Source: Hyphomicrobium sulfonivorans | Lineage (GTDB): Bacteria; Pseudomonadota; Alphaproteobacteria; Rhizobiales; Hyphomicrobiaceae | Length of the DNA stretch: 64,000 nucleotides | Direction: 5' to 3' | Assembly (NCBI RefSeq): GCF_013306565.1 | Contig: NZ_PZPO01000005.1 | Location: 248,001 to 312,000 of the forward strand | Shown here: piece by piece, positions 45,455 to 53,934 of the stretch | Position numbering within the stretch: position 1 is the first letter of the stretch | Layout of the letters: every line of letters starts with the position of its first letter | Position numbers and translations under genes: made by a program | Notes under the pieces: generated by a model | The model's input: the letters and a program-made list of their open reading frames with translations, nothing else | What the model was told of the DNA's origin: nothing | Database searches by the model: none

Positions 45455-46369
45455 TCAGTGCTCGCTTAGTCGGCGGTTGCATTCGCTGTAGAAGCCGCCG
45501 CCGGCAAGGCTCCACTTGGATTCATCCATGCCCGCTGCCTTGTTCGCCACATACTGGTCGCGACAGGTCAGCATGCGCGCGCGTCCGGCGGGCAGGTGGG
45601 CATACTTGCGCGGGATCGATGAGGGGAAGATTCCCGCCGCCGTTGGCACCATGCTGCCAGCGCGGCCGGTTACCGTTGCAGGGCAGCCCGCCGAGCGGAA
45701 GCTGTTCCATGTCATGCCGCCAAGCGCATCGGCGGCTTTTGCGGCCTGATAGCGCGCGCTGCATTCCTGCTCGCTAACCTTGATATTGCCGGGCCCGGTG
45801 CTGGCCGCCTTCGCCTTTGGCTTTGTAGTCTCAGTGTCGCGCGTCGCAGGCGAGCGCACGGCTTGCTTCTGCGCCGGGGCAGCGTTCACGCCAGCAACGC
45901 AGCCTTCAGCGCGGAAGGTGTTCCACGTCGTGTTGCCCAAAGTGCCGTCCTGTTTAGCGGCGCGATAGCGGGCGCTACACTCAGCCATGCTTGGCCCAGT
46001 GGCATCGGCTTTGACGCTTTTCGGCGCTTTCGTTTCGGCGCTCTTTGCCGACTTGAGCACGTCCTTGCCGGCATCTTTTGCCGCCGCCTTTGCATCCTTG
46101 CCCTTGGCAGGAGCCCGCTTTTCAGCGGCCTTTTTCGGCTCCTTAGCCGGTTTCGTCGCCGCCTGCGGTTTTACCAGATCCATCGTCGCGCCAGCGGCGC
46201 ACTCGGCGGATCGGAACTGGTTCCAGTTCATATCGCCAGCCGCGCCGGATTTCTGCGCCGCTTTATATTTGGCGCTGCATTCTTGCATCGTCAGCGCGCT
46301 TGCCGGCGCCGCGAACACGAACAGCGCAATGCTTGCCGTGCCAGCGGAAAAGATACTGCTAATGCGCAT
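45455..46369 (-). CDS. Secreted protein with repeated Cys/Trp modules
   Basis: 304 residues from the ATG at 46369 with GAGG upstream. A signal peptide ends near ASA|LT. Three modules of about 29 residues follow, each with ECSA-x-Y-x-AA near the start, a central G-x-x-x-W-N-x-FR and a closing Cys; the first is at about 30-57, the second near 130, the third near 200. A fourth, diverged C-terminal module has CRDQYVANK and FYSEC. Lys/Ala-rich linkers separate them. Similar modules occur in unnamed Rhizobiales periplasmic proteins. I cannot assign a function; surface or cell-wall binding is one option. Confidence 0.7.
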   Translation of the reverse strand: MRISSIFSAGTASIALFVFAAPASALTMQECSAKYKAAQKSGAAGDMNWNQFRSAECAAGATMDLVKPQAATKPAKEPKKAAEKRAPAKGKDAKAAAKDAGKDVLKSAKSAETKAPKSVKADATGPSMAECSARYRAAKQDGTLGNTTWNTFRAEGCVAGVNAAPAQKQAVRSPATRDTETTKPKAKAASTGPGNIKVSEQECSARYQAAKAADALGGMTWNSFRSAGCPATVTGRAGSMVPTAAGIFPSSIPRKYAHLPAGRARMLTCRDQYVANKAAGMDESKWSLAGGGFYSECNRRLSEH

Positions 46370-46494
46370 TTCAAACCTCGCTTTCAAACGGCGTAGCCGG
46401 AAACTCAGTTAGCGGTGACGGACGTACGCAGCGTAAGCTTGGCGATAGGTCCGTGTGCGAATGAACGTCCGTTGCTGTTGTCCTTGCCAGAGCA

Positions 46495-46535
46495 GCGCCT
46501 CGCCTCTTCCGCCGAGGAGGCGAGGCGCATTATTT
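46495..46535 (+). terminator. Terminator-like hairpin facing rightward with no rightward gene
   Basis: Perfect 11-bp arms GCGCCTCGCCT / AGGCGAGGCGC (46495-46505, 46518-46528) followed by ATTATTTTTG on the + strand only. Both flanking genes run leftward. It could end a small rightward RNA starting in 46370-46490, or simply be a repeat or decay barrier at the 3' end of the downstream gene. Confidence 0.5.
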
Positions 46536-46539
46536 TTGC

Positions 46540-49323
46540 TCAGCGGCCGAAACTGCCGCGGAACACATCGTTTGCAGATCCGCTGCTGCCGCTCACCCGC
46601 GTGGTGTAACCGCCGCCGCCGCCACTGCTACGTGCGCGGCTGCTGCCGGCTGATCCGCGGGAGGCGGTACGACGCTTGGATGTGGCCCGGTTGCCGGATG
46701 CAGCCTGGCGCGAGCTTGAGCTGGAATTAGCGCTCGATGGACGCTCCTGCGAGCGGGCAACCGTTGCAGGCGCCAGGTGATCGCGGCCCTTGTCGATATC
46801 CTTCCACTTGCCTGCCAGAGCCAGCGATATGCGCTTCTCATGCCCGTACACATCCTTCGCCGTTTGCACGTCGCCATTCTCATCGACGCTCGCGGTGAAA
46901 TAGGTGATGTGGACCGGAATGTGATGCTCAAGCTGGACGCCGTTTTCCTCAGGCGTGCCCTTCAGCAGCGCCTGCACGGTGTCAGCATCCCAACCTTTGT
47001 CGTACTGCAGCAGAACTTCAGCCAGCGTCACCGGATTGCGGACGCGGATGCAGCCATGGCTGAAAGTCCGCTGGGATGAATTGAACAGGCTCTTGCTAGG
47101 CGTGTCGTGCAGGTAGACAGCATGCTTGTTCGGGAAGGTGAATTTCACCTTGCCCAGCACGTTGCTGGGGCCTGGCGGCTGATAGATATCGTAGTTGCGG
47201 ATATCGGATCGCGACCAGTTCACCTTGCTCGGATTCACAACCTTGCCGTTGCGGATCAGCTTGAGACCATTGCTGTAGAAATAGCCGCCGCCCCGTTGCA
47301 GGCTCGGATACACCGTCTGCATCTTGATGGACGGGGGCACTGTCCAGCGCGGGTGGAAATAGATCGTCTCGATGTCATGCGAGAAAATCGGCGTCTGCGT
47401 GCTGGTCGTGCCGACGACAACGCGTTCCTCGTGCACAACATTGCCATTGTGCACAACCTGCACCTTATAGTCCGGCACGTTCACCCACACGTGGGTGTCG
47501 CCGAGGTCATCAGGCATCCAGCGCCACTCTTCCATGTTCGCCAGCAGAGCCTGCGCCGTCACCTTCGGGCTCTCGTTGAAGGCCCTGCGGGTGCGCCAGG
47601 TTATCGTGCCGTTGGCCGGTGAAACGCCCTTGCGTTCCTGGTACTTCTTCACCGCCTCCACAAGTTCGTCGTCATAGAAATATGGATCGCCGCCGCGGAG
47701 CGGAACGCCAAGACGCTCGCGCACCAGAGCAATGTCGTCGTGCGTTGTGCCCGGTCGCATCACGTTACCCTTGGCCGGGATACTCACCGTTGCGGTCTTG
47801 TCGCCTTCGCGCAGCGCCAGATACTGTTGACGCAGACGCTGGAACTGCTGGTGCTGCGGATGCAGCTTTTGCAGAAAGATATCGGGCACACCGCTCGCCG
47901 CGATATCGGAAATGACCAGATACGGCGGCTTTAGCTGCGGCTTGCGATCCAGATACGAACTTAGCTGCGTAGCCGGATCTTCAATGCGGCCACCACGAGC
48001 GTGACGGGCATACTTCAGGATCGCAAGTGACAGGCCAACTTCTGCCGCGGCCAGCTGATTGGCATCCATCTGTTCGGCCATTGCAGGAGACAGCTGCGGA
48101 ATGTCGAATTCGGCTGCGTCCAATCCCCAATCGCCGGCCCGCTTCAGTTCATCGATGGCGGCTTCCGCGCCGCGCGTCCATCCCTGGCGTGTGGTCCACA
48201 ACGGCTTGTCGCGTGCTGAGTAGAACATCCACAGCGCGTTGCGGTCTTCCTGTGTCGCATCGTCAGCGCGCTGCTCGTGCAATTGCTTGCGCACATCAAG
48301 CACGATCTGTCTCTCGGAGCCGACGAAGTAATTTGATTTTGGCGGCTCTATCGGTGCCGCGATCGCGGGCGTAGCGACAAAATTTATGCCGAGTGTGAGC
48401 CCCGCGAAGAGACTGGCGACGTTGGGTGATGGCTTCGGTAGCGGCATTGGAGGCATCTGGGAACTCTCAGCGGCAAGGGGTTCAAGGGCAGCGATGCGCG
48501 CTTCTTCGGGCGTGATGACACCTGCAGCAGCAACCGTCTTCAGCACGAAATTGCGCGCGCGGCGGGCGGCCTTGGCGTGCCTGTCGAGGCGACGGGCTTC
48601 CGGGGCCTGGGGCAGGGCAACGAGCAACGCGGCCTCGCTGATGGTGAGGCTCTTGGGCTCCTTGCCGAAAAGTTTTTGAGAGGCTTCCTGAACGCCTTTG
48701 ATGCGTCCGCCAAAAGGCGCCAGGCCGAGATAGAGGCTCAGGATTTCACGCTTCGTCAGCGTCATCTCAAGCTGAATGGCGCGCAGGATCTGCTGCGTTT
48801 TAACGGATGCAGTACGTTTGTATTTGTTGTCGAGCAGCCGTGCGACCTGCATCGTCAGGGTGGAGCCGCCGGTTATGATGCGCTGTGAGACGACGAGATC
48901 GCGTACCGCCCGCACAAGGCCAACCGGATCAATGCCGTAGTGAGAATAAAAGCGGCGATCCTCGAACGTGAACAGCATCGCCAGATAACGCTGGTCCACT
49001 TCGTTGGGGTCAAGCGCGATAGCCATCGGCTTGGGCGCGGATGTTCCGTTCCTGGCGATCAACGCGCTGCGATCGGTAGTCGACGGACGGAAATGCGCGA
49101 TTTTGGCCAGAGGTGGCGGCCCAAGATTTATCAGCGCGATGCGCAGCGCAATGTAGGCAATGAGCAGCAGGGCGACGACGGTCAGCACAGCAGCCATCAC
49201 ATAGCGCACAATGCGATTGCGCAGGGCATTGCGTAAAAATGAGCGAAAATTTTCGGATGCCTGGTCGGTCAGTGTCTGTGGCTCGATGCCAACAAAGTTG
49301 CCCGCCTCTGTGCGTTCCGACAT
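46540..49323 (-). CDS. GT51 transglycosylase-L,D-transpeptidase fusion protein
   Basis: 927 residues from the ATG at 49323 (GAGGG upstream). One membrane anchor lies at about 39-63. A PbpC-like GT51 glycosyltransferase spans about 85-280, with FEDRRFYSHYG (catalytic Glu121), GGSTLTMQVARLL and the second catalytic Glu186 in RAIQLEMTLTKREIL. A second hydrophobic, signal-peptide-like stretch (about 303-325, ending TPAIAAP) precedes a YcbB-type L,D-transpeptidase part (about 335-880) with the active site FSHGCIRVRNP (Cys758) and its His upstream in YLHDT. The last 75 residues are Ser/Gly/Arg-rich. It would polymerise glycan strands and make 3-3 cross-links. No penicillin-binding domain is present. 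The frame is continuous. Confidence 0.88.
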   Translation of the reverse strand: MSERTEAGNFVGIEPQTLTDQASENFRSFLRNALRNRIVRYVMAAVLTVVALLLIAYIALRIALINLGPPPLAKIAHFRPSTTDRSALIARNGTSAPKPMAIALDPNEVDQRYLAMLFTFEDRRFYSHYGIDPVGLVRAVRDLVVSQRIITGGSTLTMQVARLLDNKYKRTASVKTQQILRAIQLEMTLTKREILSLYLGLAPFGGRIKGVQEASQKLFGKEPKSLTISEAALLVALPQAPEARRLDRHAKAARRARNFVLKTVAAAGVITPEEARIAALEPLAAESSQMPPMPLPKPSPNVASLFAGLTLGINFVATPAIAAPIEPPKSNYFVGSERQIVLDVRKQLHEQRADDATQEDRNALWMFYSARDKPLWTTRQGWTRGAEAAIDELKRAGDWGLDAAEFDIPQLSPAMAEQMDANQLAAAEVGLSLAILKYARHARGGRIEDPATQLSSYLDRKPQLKPPYLVISDIAASGVPDIFLQKLHPQHQQFQRLRQQYLALREGDKTATVSIPAKGNVMRPGTTHDDIALVRERLGVPLRGGDPYFYDDELVEAVKKYQERKGVSPANGTITWRTRRAFNESPKVTAQALLANMEEWRWMPDDLGDTHVWVNVPDYKVQVVHNGNVVHEERVVVGTTSTQTPIFSHDIETIYFHPRWTVPPSIKMQTVYPSLQRGGGYFYSNGLKLIRNGKVVNPSKVNWSRSDIRNYDIYQPPGPSNVLGKVKFTFPNKHAVYLHDTPSKSLFNSSQRTFSHGCIRVRNPVTLAEVLLQYDKGWDADTVQALLKGTPEENGVQLEHHIPVHITYFTASVDENGDVQTAKDVYGHEKRISLALAGKWKDIDKGRDHLAPATVARSQERPSSANSSSSSRQAASGNRATSKRRTASRGSAGSSRARSSGGGGGYTTRVSGSSGSANDVFRGSFGR

Positions 49324-49696
49324 CGCGCCCTCGCCGTCCCAATCGGAGCTGCTGCTCCACCCCGCACAAGCCACATATGCGGGCAGGGCTATCAACAGTC
49401 ATTGCGCGGGGGATCACAATCGAAACGCGAAAAGCGCGTTTACGCGCGCCAAACCGTATTGGCGCGATTTAATTCATAGAGAGATGAAGTGTTTCTCAGA
49501 TTTTCATAACAACGCACAGGGCTGGTCATGTGCGTGGGTGCTGGCCCGCCAAAAAGCCTTATGGTTGGCTGCTAAACGTGCAGTCGTGGCGATGGCCGCC
49601 AGCACATAGGGCACGTGCATGGCGGCTGGGATAGCCGCACAAACTCTCACCATCAGATGAATATCTGTTCGCGGAGGTTGGTGGAGCAATGCGTGT
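49324..49696. other. Intergenic region upstream of the GT51-LDT gene; no gene seen
   Basis: Separates the leftward GT51-LDT start from the murQ 3' end. It contains two small dyads, AACGCG/CGCGTT (49424-49440) and CGCGCCAA/TTGGCGCG (49445-49466), then AT-rich DNA. These could form the murQ terminator or operator sites for the GT51-LDT promoter. No coding frame recognised. Confidence 0.45.
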
Positions 49697-50692
49697 TCAG
49701 CGCGGAGCGTGTGCTCTGGTCGAGCGATGCTCGTCGTCGTCTGAATGGTCAGCAGTTTGCTTCGCTAGGTGATCGATCGCGTCGCCCAATCGGCCGCCCA
49801 CCTTTGTGAGGGCGAGCTCTGCTTCAGCCAGATCATAGCCCTGCAGCAACAGCACGGCGAGCTTCACGCTGCCGTCTGCACGGTCGAGCGCTTCTGAAAC
49901 CACCGCGCCATGCTGGCCGGTCAGATGTGCAACCATGCGCTCGCGTCGCTTGGCAAGCTTGGCGTTGCAGGCCTGCACTTCCACCATCATGCCGCGATAG
50001 ACGCGGCCCAGGCGGATCATGATGAGGGTGGACAAAAGGTTAAGCGTTATGCGCTGCGCGGTGCCAGCATTCATCCGCGTAGAGCCGGCTATCGGTTCGG
50101 GGCCGGTCGCCAGATAGATCGGATGTTCGGCATCGGTCAGCAGCGGTGTATCGGGGTTGTTCGCGATGCCGACAGTCAATGCCCCGCGTGCACGCGCTGC
50201 ACGCAAACATGCCAGCGTGAACGGCGTCGTGCCGCTGGCCGCTACACCGATCAACACGTCGGCTGCGGCAACGCCATGTTCCGCGATCAGTGCTTCGGCG
50301 CGATCAACGTCGTCTTCCGCGCCCTCGACCGCTTGCGTCATCGCAACGTCGCCGCCGGCCAGCAGCAGCAGCAGGCGTTCTTTTGGCCAACTGAAGGTCG
50401 GCAGCAGTTCCGCGCCGTCCTGAACTGCCAGACGGCCCGAAGTACCCGCTCCCGCATAGATCAGACGACCGCCGTTGCGCAGGCGCGCTTCAATCGCCAG
50501 TGCCGCCTGCTCAATGGCGCCGCGGGCTTCGCGTACCGCTGCAACCGACGCCAACTGACCATCGATCATTGCGTCCAGAATGTCGCCGGGCTGCCAGATA
50601 TCAATGTTCGCGTAGCGCGGGCTTAACTGTTCCGTATTCATGTCAGGCAGCAAACGCTCCGGGCCACAGTCGTCGACGTCTATACTGGTCAT
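49697..50692 (-). CDS. murQ: N-acetylmuramic acid 6-phosphate etherase MurQ
   Basis: 331 residues from the ATG at 50692. MurQ splits the lactyl ether of MurNAc-6-phosphate to give GlcNAc-6-phosphate, a peptidoglycan recycling step in the cytoplasm. The SIS-fold signature is LIYAGAGTSGRLAVQDGAEL near 75, followed by VIGVAASGTTPFT-like and GPEPIAGSTRMNAGTAQR blocks. It is transcribed divergently from a BadF-type kinase 36 bp away, with an operator-like palindrome between. The C-terminus is rich in charged residues. Confidence 0.93.
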   Translation of the reverse strand: MTSIDVDDCGPERLLPDMNTEQLSPRYANIDIWQPGDILDAMIDGQLASVAAVREARGAIEQAALAIEARLRNGGRLIYAGAGTSGRLAVQDGAELLPTFSWPKERLLLLLAGGDVAMTQAVEGAEDDVDRAEALIAEHGVAAADVLIGVAASGTTPFTLACLRAARARGALTVGIANNPDTPLLTDAEHPIYLATGPEPIAGSTRMNAGTAQRITLNLLSTLIMIRLGRVYRGMMVEVQACNAKLAKRRERMVAHLTGQHGAVVSEALDRADGSVKLAVLLLQGYDLAEAELALTKVGGRLGDAIDHLAKQTADHSDDDEHRSTRAHAPR

Positions 50693-50709
50693 ACCTACAT
50701 AACGTAGGT
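50693..50709. promoter_or_regulatory. Palindrome between murQ and the kinase gene
   Basis: ACCTAC-ATAAC-GTAGGT (50693-50709), perfect 6-bp arms, begins at the base next to the murQ ATG and sits in a 36-bp divergent gap. It could be an operator for both genes; such a small gap implies that each promoter lies within the other gene. The regulator is unknown. Confidence 0.5.
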
Positions 50710-50728
50710 GGACGGAAAGTGGCATCCA

Positions 50729-51646
50729 ATGGGCCAAACGACGTTACTGCTTGGTGTCGATGGTGGCGGAACCGGTTGCCGGGCCCGATTGACCGATCTC
50801 GATCTTAACGTCCTGGGCGAAGGCACCGCCGGTCCGGCCAACATCCGCATTGGCTTAAAGGAAAGCATTGCGGCGGTAATGCGTGCCGCCGAGGCCAGCT
50901 TCGATGCAGCGGATCTGGTTCCAGGTGATGATGTCAAAGTCATCGCCTGCCTGGCTCTGGCAGGCGCCAGCGAGCCGAGCTGTCTGGCTGCGGCGCGCAC
51001 ATGCAACTTTCCATTTGCCCAAACCGTTCTCACCACCGACGCGCACGCGGCCTGCATCGGCGCCCACGGTGGCAAAAGCGGCGGCATCATCATCATCGGC
51101 ACCGGCAGCATCGGCTGGGGCTTCGCCGCCGGACAGGATTATCGCGTCGGCGGCTGGGGCTATCCGATTTCGGACGAGGGCAGCGGTGCATGGCTGGGCG
51201 GTGAAGCGGTCCGCCGTACGCTGTGGGCCTATGACGGCCGCGCGCCCTGGAGCGATCTGTTAAAGCAGGTTCTGGGCCGCTTCGATGGCGATCCGCACGC
51301 GGTTGTCCGCTGGACGGCGCACGCGCAGCCGCGCGATTACGCGACGTTCGCTCCGCTCGTCATCGAACACGCAAAACGCAATGACCCGGTCGCGCATGAA
51401 ATCCTGCGCGCAGCCGGTCAGCACATCGATGCCATTGCCGCGCGCCTCAATGTGTTGGGTGTGCCCAGGCTGGCGCTATCTGGCGGCCTTGCACCGTTGA
51501 TGAAGCCGTGGCTATCGGCGCAGACGCGCGCGTTACTGGTGGAGCCGCAGGGAGATGCACTGAGCGGTGCCCTACAGCTTGCGCGCGATGCGGCGTTGAG
51601 TGCGCATGCCGGCTATCATTTCGCTGCGGTCGAGCGTTCAGCCTGA
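50729..51646 (+). CDS. BadF/BadG-type amino-sugar kinase (MurNAc/GlcNAc kinase-like)
   Basis: 305 residues from the ATG at 50729 (GGAAAG upstream); GTG at 50708 is an alternative. The ASKHA phosphate motif LLLGVDGGGTGCRARL is at the start, with IIIGTGSIGWG near 120 and WGYPISDEGSGAWLGGEAV near 140. This family includes GlcNAc kinases and the MurNAc/GlcNAc kinase MurK. Paired with murQ, it most likely makes MurNAc-6-phosphate as the MurQ substrate; this organism shows no PTS for MurNAc here. Confidence 0.85.
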   Translation: MGQTTLLLGVDGGGTGCRARLTDLDLNVLGEGTAGPANIRIGLKESIAAVMRAAEASFDAADLVPGDDVKVIACLALAGASEPSCLAAARTCNFPFAQTVLTTDAHAACIGAHGGKSGGIIIIGTGSIGWGFAAGQDYRVGGWGYPISDEGSGAWLGGEAVRRTLWAYDGRAPWSDLLKQVLGRFDGDPHAVVRWTAHAQPRDYATFAPLVIEHAKRNDPVAHEILRAAGQHIDAIAARLNVLGVPRLALSGGLAPLMKPWLSAQTRALLVEPQGDALSGALQLARDAALSAHAGYHFAAVERSA

Positions 51647-51664
51647 CAATCGCGTCTGCATCAA

Positions 51665-52588
51665 CTAAGGTTTGTCCGGCAGCGGAATAAACTCCTCCGT
51701 ATCACCCGGAACGGGTGCAAACCGCTTCGCCTTCCAGTCTGCTTTTGCCGCGTCGATGCGATCCTTCGACGACGATACGAAATTCCACCAGATGTGGCGC
51801 GGACCGTCCATCGGCTCGCCGCCGAGTACGATCAGCCGCGCCTGCGATATGGCGAGCACCGAGATGCGATCGCCCGGGCGGAATATAAGCAGTCGTCCGG
51901 GGCCGAATATGTCGCCTGCGATATCGATTTCTCCGGACACGACAAATATCGCGCGCTCGTCATAGTCGGGATCAAGCGGCAGCACGGCACCCGGCGCCAA
52001 CACGGCTTCGGCATAAAACGCCGGGTGTGGGAACTCCGCCGGCGACGTCTGTCCAAACATCTGGCCCATCACCAGCCGCACGGTTTTGCCTTCGCCACTG
52101 ATGCGCGGCAACCGAGCGGCGTCGAAGTGCTCGAACGTCGGTGCCCGTTCCTCGTGCGATTTGGGCAGCGCCGCCCAGGCCTGAATGCCGAACAGGCGTG
52201 GTCCCCGCACGCGCTCATCGCCCGGTGTCCGCTCCGAATGAACGATGCCAGAACCCGCCGACATGAGATTGAGCTCGCCCGGCCTGATCACCATTTCGGT
52301 GCCCAGGCTGTCCCGGTGCATGATCTCGCCATCAAACAGATAAGTCACCGTTGCGAGGCCAATGTGCGGATGCGGCCGCACATCGATGCCGTTGCCGATC
52401 AGAAATTCTGCCGGACCCATCTGGTCGAAGAAAATAAATGGCCCAACCATCTGCCGCGCCGCCGAGGGCAGGGCGCGCCGCACCGAAAAGCCGCCCAGAT
52501 CATGGGCTCGCGGTACGATGATGTGCTCAATGGCGTCGCAGCTGTGAGCATCGCCCGGTACGGGGTCATCAGCAGGAAGGTGGCTCAT
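51665..52588 (-). CDS. Pirin-family cupin protein
   Basis: 307 residues from the ATG at 52588 (AAGGAG upstream). The pirin signature is complete: VGPFIFFDQMGPAEF near 48, the metal-binding DVRPHPHIGLATVTYLFDGE and GELNLMSAGSGIVHSE, and HIWWNFVSSSKDRID in the C-terminal part. Bacterial pirins have quercetinase-like or regulatory roles; which applies here is unknown. It is divergent from the SDR gene (96 bp gap). Confidence 0.88.
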   Translation of the reverse strand: MSHLPADDPVPGDAHSCDAIEHIIVPRAHDLGGFSVRRALPSAARQMVGPFIFFDQMGPAEFLIGNGIDVRPHPHIGLATVTYLFDGEIMHRDSLGTEMVIRPGELNLMSAGSGIVHSERTPGDERVRGPRLFGIQAWAALPKSHEERAPTFEHFDAARLPRISGEGKTVRLVMGQMFGQTSPAEFPHPAFYAEAVLAPGAVLPLDPDYDERAIFVVSGEIDIAGDIFGPGRLLIFRPGDRISVLAISQARLIVLGGEPMDGPRHIWWNFVSSSKDRIDAAKADWKAKRFAPVPGDTEEFIPLPDKP

Positions 52589-52684
52589 TTGCAAACTTCG
52601 CTCCTTGATCGGGCGGTGACGGTGACACCGCCTCAATGTATAGCTCGTTGCCGTTCCCGATAGTCCAAGACAGGAAAAGAGCAA

Positions 52685-53410
52685 ATGTCAGCCAATCTGC
52701 ACGGCAAGGTGGCCATTGTCACCGGCGTCAGCAACGAAGGTCAGGTCGGTCAGGCCGTCGCCCGCGCCTTGGCCGCCCGGGGTGCATCGCTCGCCATCTG
52801 CGCGCGCACCGAGGCTAATGTTGTGGCACGCGCGGCGGAGTTAAAGGCCGAAGGCGCCAACGTCATTCCCGTCGTCGCCTCGCTCACCGATGAGGCGCAG
52901 GTCAAGCGCCTTGTTGACGAGACGCTTTCAGCGCTGGGCCGCATCGACATCGTTGTCAACATTGCAGGCGGCCTCTCCGTCTACAAACCCTCCGCCGAAG
53001 TTGCCGTGGACGAGTGGACGCGGGAAGTAAACAACAACGTGCTGAGTGCGTTTCTCGTCACCCGCGCGGCGTTCCCGCACATGGCCAAAAGCGGTGGCGG
53101 TTCCATCATCAATTTCGCCCGTGCTGGCAACGCGCAGGCCAACATGCTGCCCTACAACGTCGCCAAGGCCGGTGTCGTCGCACTGACGCGTACGTTCGCG
53201 CTTGAGGGCAAGGATGCGCATATTCGCGTCAACGCCGTGGCGCCGGGGCTCGTCGATACCGGATCGAACGTTGCGATGATGCAGCCGAAGGATACCAGCA
53301 ACTGGGCCAAGCGCGATGAGATCGCCGACGCGGTTGCGTTCCTCAGCGGCGATCAGTCAATCGGCATCACCGGGCAGGTGCTGGAAGTAACCGGCTGGGG
53401 TTACGCCTGA
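52685..53410 (+). CDS. Short-chain dehydrogenase/reductase family protein
   Basis: 241 residues. The Rossmann start is KVAIVTGVSNEGQVGQAVAR, with NIAGG near 92 and the catalytic PYNVAKAG (Tyr, Lys) near 160. The position 13 residues before the Tyr, normally the catalytic Ser, is Phe (IINFARAG), so activity may be altered or lost. The C-terminus GITGQVLEVTGWGYA is typical for the FabG-like class. The substrate is unknown. Confidence 0.85.
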   Translation: MSANLHGKVAIVTGVSNEGQVGQAVARALAARGASLAICARTEANVVARAAELKAEGANVIPVVASLTDEAQVKRLVDETLSALGRIDIVVNIAGGLSVYKPSAEVAVDEWTREVNNNVLSAFLVTRAAFPHMAKSGGGSIINFARAGNAQANMLPYNVAKAGVVALTRTFALEGKDAHIRVNAVAPGLVDTGSNVAMMQPKDTSNWAKRDEIADAVAFLSGDQSIGITGQVLEVTGWGYA

Positions 53411-53466
53411 GTGCTGCCATCACGCGAGCTGTAAATCTGCGCGTTCCGCACGCGATTTAAAATGCT

Positions 53467-53494
53467 TGCATCCCGCATTTCTGCGCGGGATGCA
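53467..53494. terminator. Hairpin between the SDR gene and arsC
   Basis: Arms TGCATCCCGC / GCGGGATGCA with an 8-base loop, between convergent genes. No T-run follows on either side, so termination may be weak. Confidence 0.45.
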
Positions 53495-53584
53495 GGCAGC
53501 TCCGATGTCAACGATTTTTGCTGTCGGTGCCGCAATCGAGGGGAGCACTAGCGCGCGGCACCTCTGTGTTTGAAGCGTCAGCGC

Positions 53585-53932
53585 CTACAGTATTTCCAGC
53601 ACCGATTCCGGCGGCCGCCCCAACCGCACGCCTCTGTCCGACACGACTATCGGCCGCTCGATAAGCCGGGGATGGGCCGCCATTGCCGCGATCAGTTCAT
53701 CATCGCTCAACGCAGGATCATCGAGGCCCAGCTCGCCGTATAGCGCCTCCTTGCGGCGGATCACGTCGCGCGCCTTAAGCCCCATCTTTTTGATCAGGCG
53801 CTTCAGCTCGGTGCTGCTGGGTGGCGTCTTCAGATATTCGATCACATCCGGTTCAATGCCCTTTTCGCGTATCAGCGCAAGTGTCTTCCGCGACGTGCTG
53901 CACGCCGGATTGTGATAGATCGTAACCGTCAT
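53585..53932 (-). CDS. arsC: Arsenate reductase, glutaredoxin-dependent type
   Basis: 115 residues. The thioredoxin-like ArsC fold starts TVTIYHNPACSTSRKTLAL with the catalytic Cys11; the three arginines of the substrate site are represented by VIRRKE, HPRLIERPIV and RGVRLGRPPE. It reduces arsenate to arsenite with glutathione/glutaredoxin. There is no ars transporter or regulator nearby; it follows an AhpD-like gene by 2 bp, so the pair may serve general thiol redox protection. Confidence 0.88.
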   Translation of the reverse strand: MTVTIYHNPACSTSRKTLALIREKGIEPDVIEYLKTPPSSTELKRLIKKMGLKARDVIRRKEALYGELGLDDPALSDDELIAAMAAHPRLIERPIVVSDRGVRLGRPPESVLEIL

Positions 53933-53934
53933 GT

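Noticed and set aside
51665-52663. Rightward frame opposite the pirin gene
   Set aside because: Antisense to a complete pirin domain set; composition not protein-like.
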